A model generated the notes under the pieces. The model did not search any database, was not told where the DNA came from, and worked only from the letters and a program-made list of their open reading frames with translations. Both the position numbers and the translations under genes were made by a program. From an uncultured Gammaproteobacteria bacterium (lineage in GTDB: Bacteria > Pseudomonadota > Gammaproteobacteria > Nitrosococcales > Methylophagaceae): a stretch of 5,960 bases of DNA. Numbering within the stretch: position 1 is the first letter of the stretch; the number at the start of each line of letters is the position of its first letter. Positions 5,450 to 5,960 of this stretch are shown in pieces. The stretch is from NCBI GenBank assembly GCA_913058195.1, contig CAJXPP010000142.1:1-5960 (forward strand). The letters are read 5' to 3'.

Positions 5450-5960
5450 ATGAAAAAATTAACACTACTTGCTAGTATGATCGGAGTCATCATTACAGCA
5501 CCAACTGTATATGCTGAAGATGATTTTTACGAAGCATTAACTGCTGGTAAAGTGAACTTTTCAGCTCGGGCACGTTATGAGTCTGTCGAGCAAGACAATG
5601 CTAAAAAAGATGCTGATGCGTACACAGTACGTACCACTTTAGGGTATAAAACAGGCTTGTTCCACGGTTTTAGTGGTTTTATTGAAGCAGAAGATGTCAC
5701 TGAACTAGGTGATGGGAAATTCAATGATAAAGTAAATGGTGATACAGATTACTCCGTAGTGGCTGATCCAGATGGCACTGAGATGAACCAAGCCTATTTA
5801 CAATACACTGGCTTTGATACTGAGTTTAAATTTGGTCGCCAAGAATTAACCTACCGTGGTGCCCCATTTCACCGATATATAGGTACGGTGGTATGGCGTC
5901 AAAACCATCAATCGTTTGATGCCTTTACAGTTTCAAACACATCCATTAAAGACGTGAAAG
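5450..5960 (+). CDS. Alginate-export-type outer-membrane porin (3' partial)
   Basis: The first 170 residues are present and the frame is still open at the window end. A signal peptide (1-22, MKKLTLLASM to TVYA, cleaved before EDDFYEAL) precedes alternating amphipathic strands such as VNFSARARYESVE, DAYTVRTTLGYKTG and TEFKFGRQELTYRG. These are typical of transmembrane beta-barrels. The R-x-R-Y start, the FIEAEDVTELG segment and the GRQEL strand resemble proteins annotated as alginate export family in marine Gammaproteobacteria. The family name does not establish alginate as a substrate; small-molecule or ion uptake is equally possible. Full members are usually about 400 residues or more, so over half is missing. 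The start is set by the signal peptide, with a modest CAGG ribosome site 9 nt upstream. It lies 31 bp after the PCuAC gene, so it may share its transcript. Confidence 0.8.
   Translation, partial: MKKLTLLASMIGVIITAPTVYAEDDFYEALTAGKVNFSARARYESVEQDNAKKDADAYTVRTTLGYKTGLFHGFSGFIEAEDVTELGDGKFNDKVNGDTDYSVVADPDGTEMNQAYLQYTGFDTEFKFGRQELTYRGAPFHRYIGTVVWRQNHQSFDAFTVSNTSIKDVK

Overview
The window looks like a piece of an AT-rich gammaproteobacterial chromosome, probably from a marine or aquatic denitrifier. I estimate G+C in the high thirties percent by eye, not by counting. The protein sequences, the Dnr/FNR-type regulatory site and the final porin all resemble those of marine Gammaproteobacteria such as the Methylophaga, Cycloclasticus or Thiomicrospira relatives. 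I cannot name the genus. All genes are on the + strand. No mobile element, RNA gene or CRISPR array was seen. The first 28 bases are not genomic: they are a Nextera (Tn5) sequencing adapter left on a contig end.

Layout. Bases 29-169 encode the C-terminus of an unidentified membrane protein, cut off by the adapter. Its stop lies 3 nt before norD (173-2008), which encodes the VWA-domain maturation factor of cytochrome c-type nitric oxide reductase. A 283-bp spacer (2009-2291) holds two weak AT-rich inverted repeats and a near-perfect Dnr/FNR-type box (2197-2210), correctly placed to drive nirK. nirK (2292-3413) is a complete copper nitrite reductase with all copper ligands and catalytic residues. 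It is followed by an unrecognised exported 292-aa protein (3463-4341), a Sco/SenC copper chaperone (best start 4335, overlapping its neighbour), a PCuAC copper chaperone (4969-5418, overlapping sco by 8 bp), and the N-terminal 170 residues of an alginate-export-type outer-membrane porin (5450 to window end).

How the genes fit together. NirK reduces nitrite to NO in the periplasm and needs type 1 and type 2 copper. NO is then removed by NO reductase, which NorD helps to assemble. Sco and PCuAC are a known periplasmic copper-relay pair, best known for cytochrome oxidase. Their place directly downstream of nirK, with overlapping reading frames and no visible terminator, suggests that here they serve copper delivery to NirK. 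The 292-aa exported protein between nirK and sco is the least explained part. It shows signs of two similar halves, perhaps NTF2-like, and is a candidate accessory factor for NirK maturation or electron transfer. The porin may supply an outer-membrane route for a substrate or metal, but nothing in the sequence proves this.
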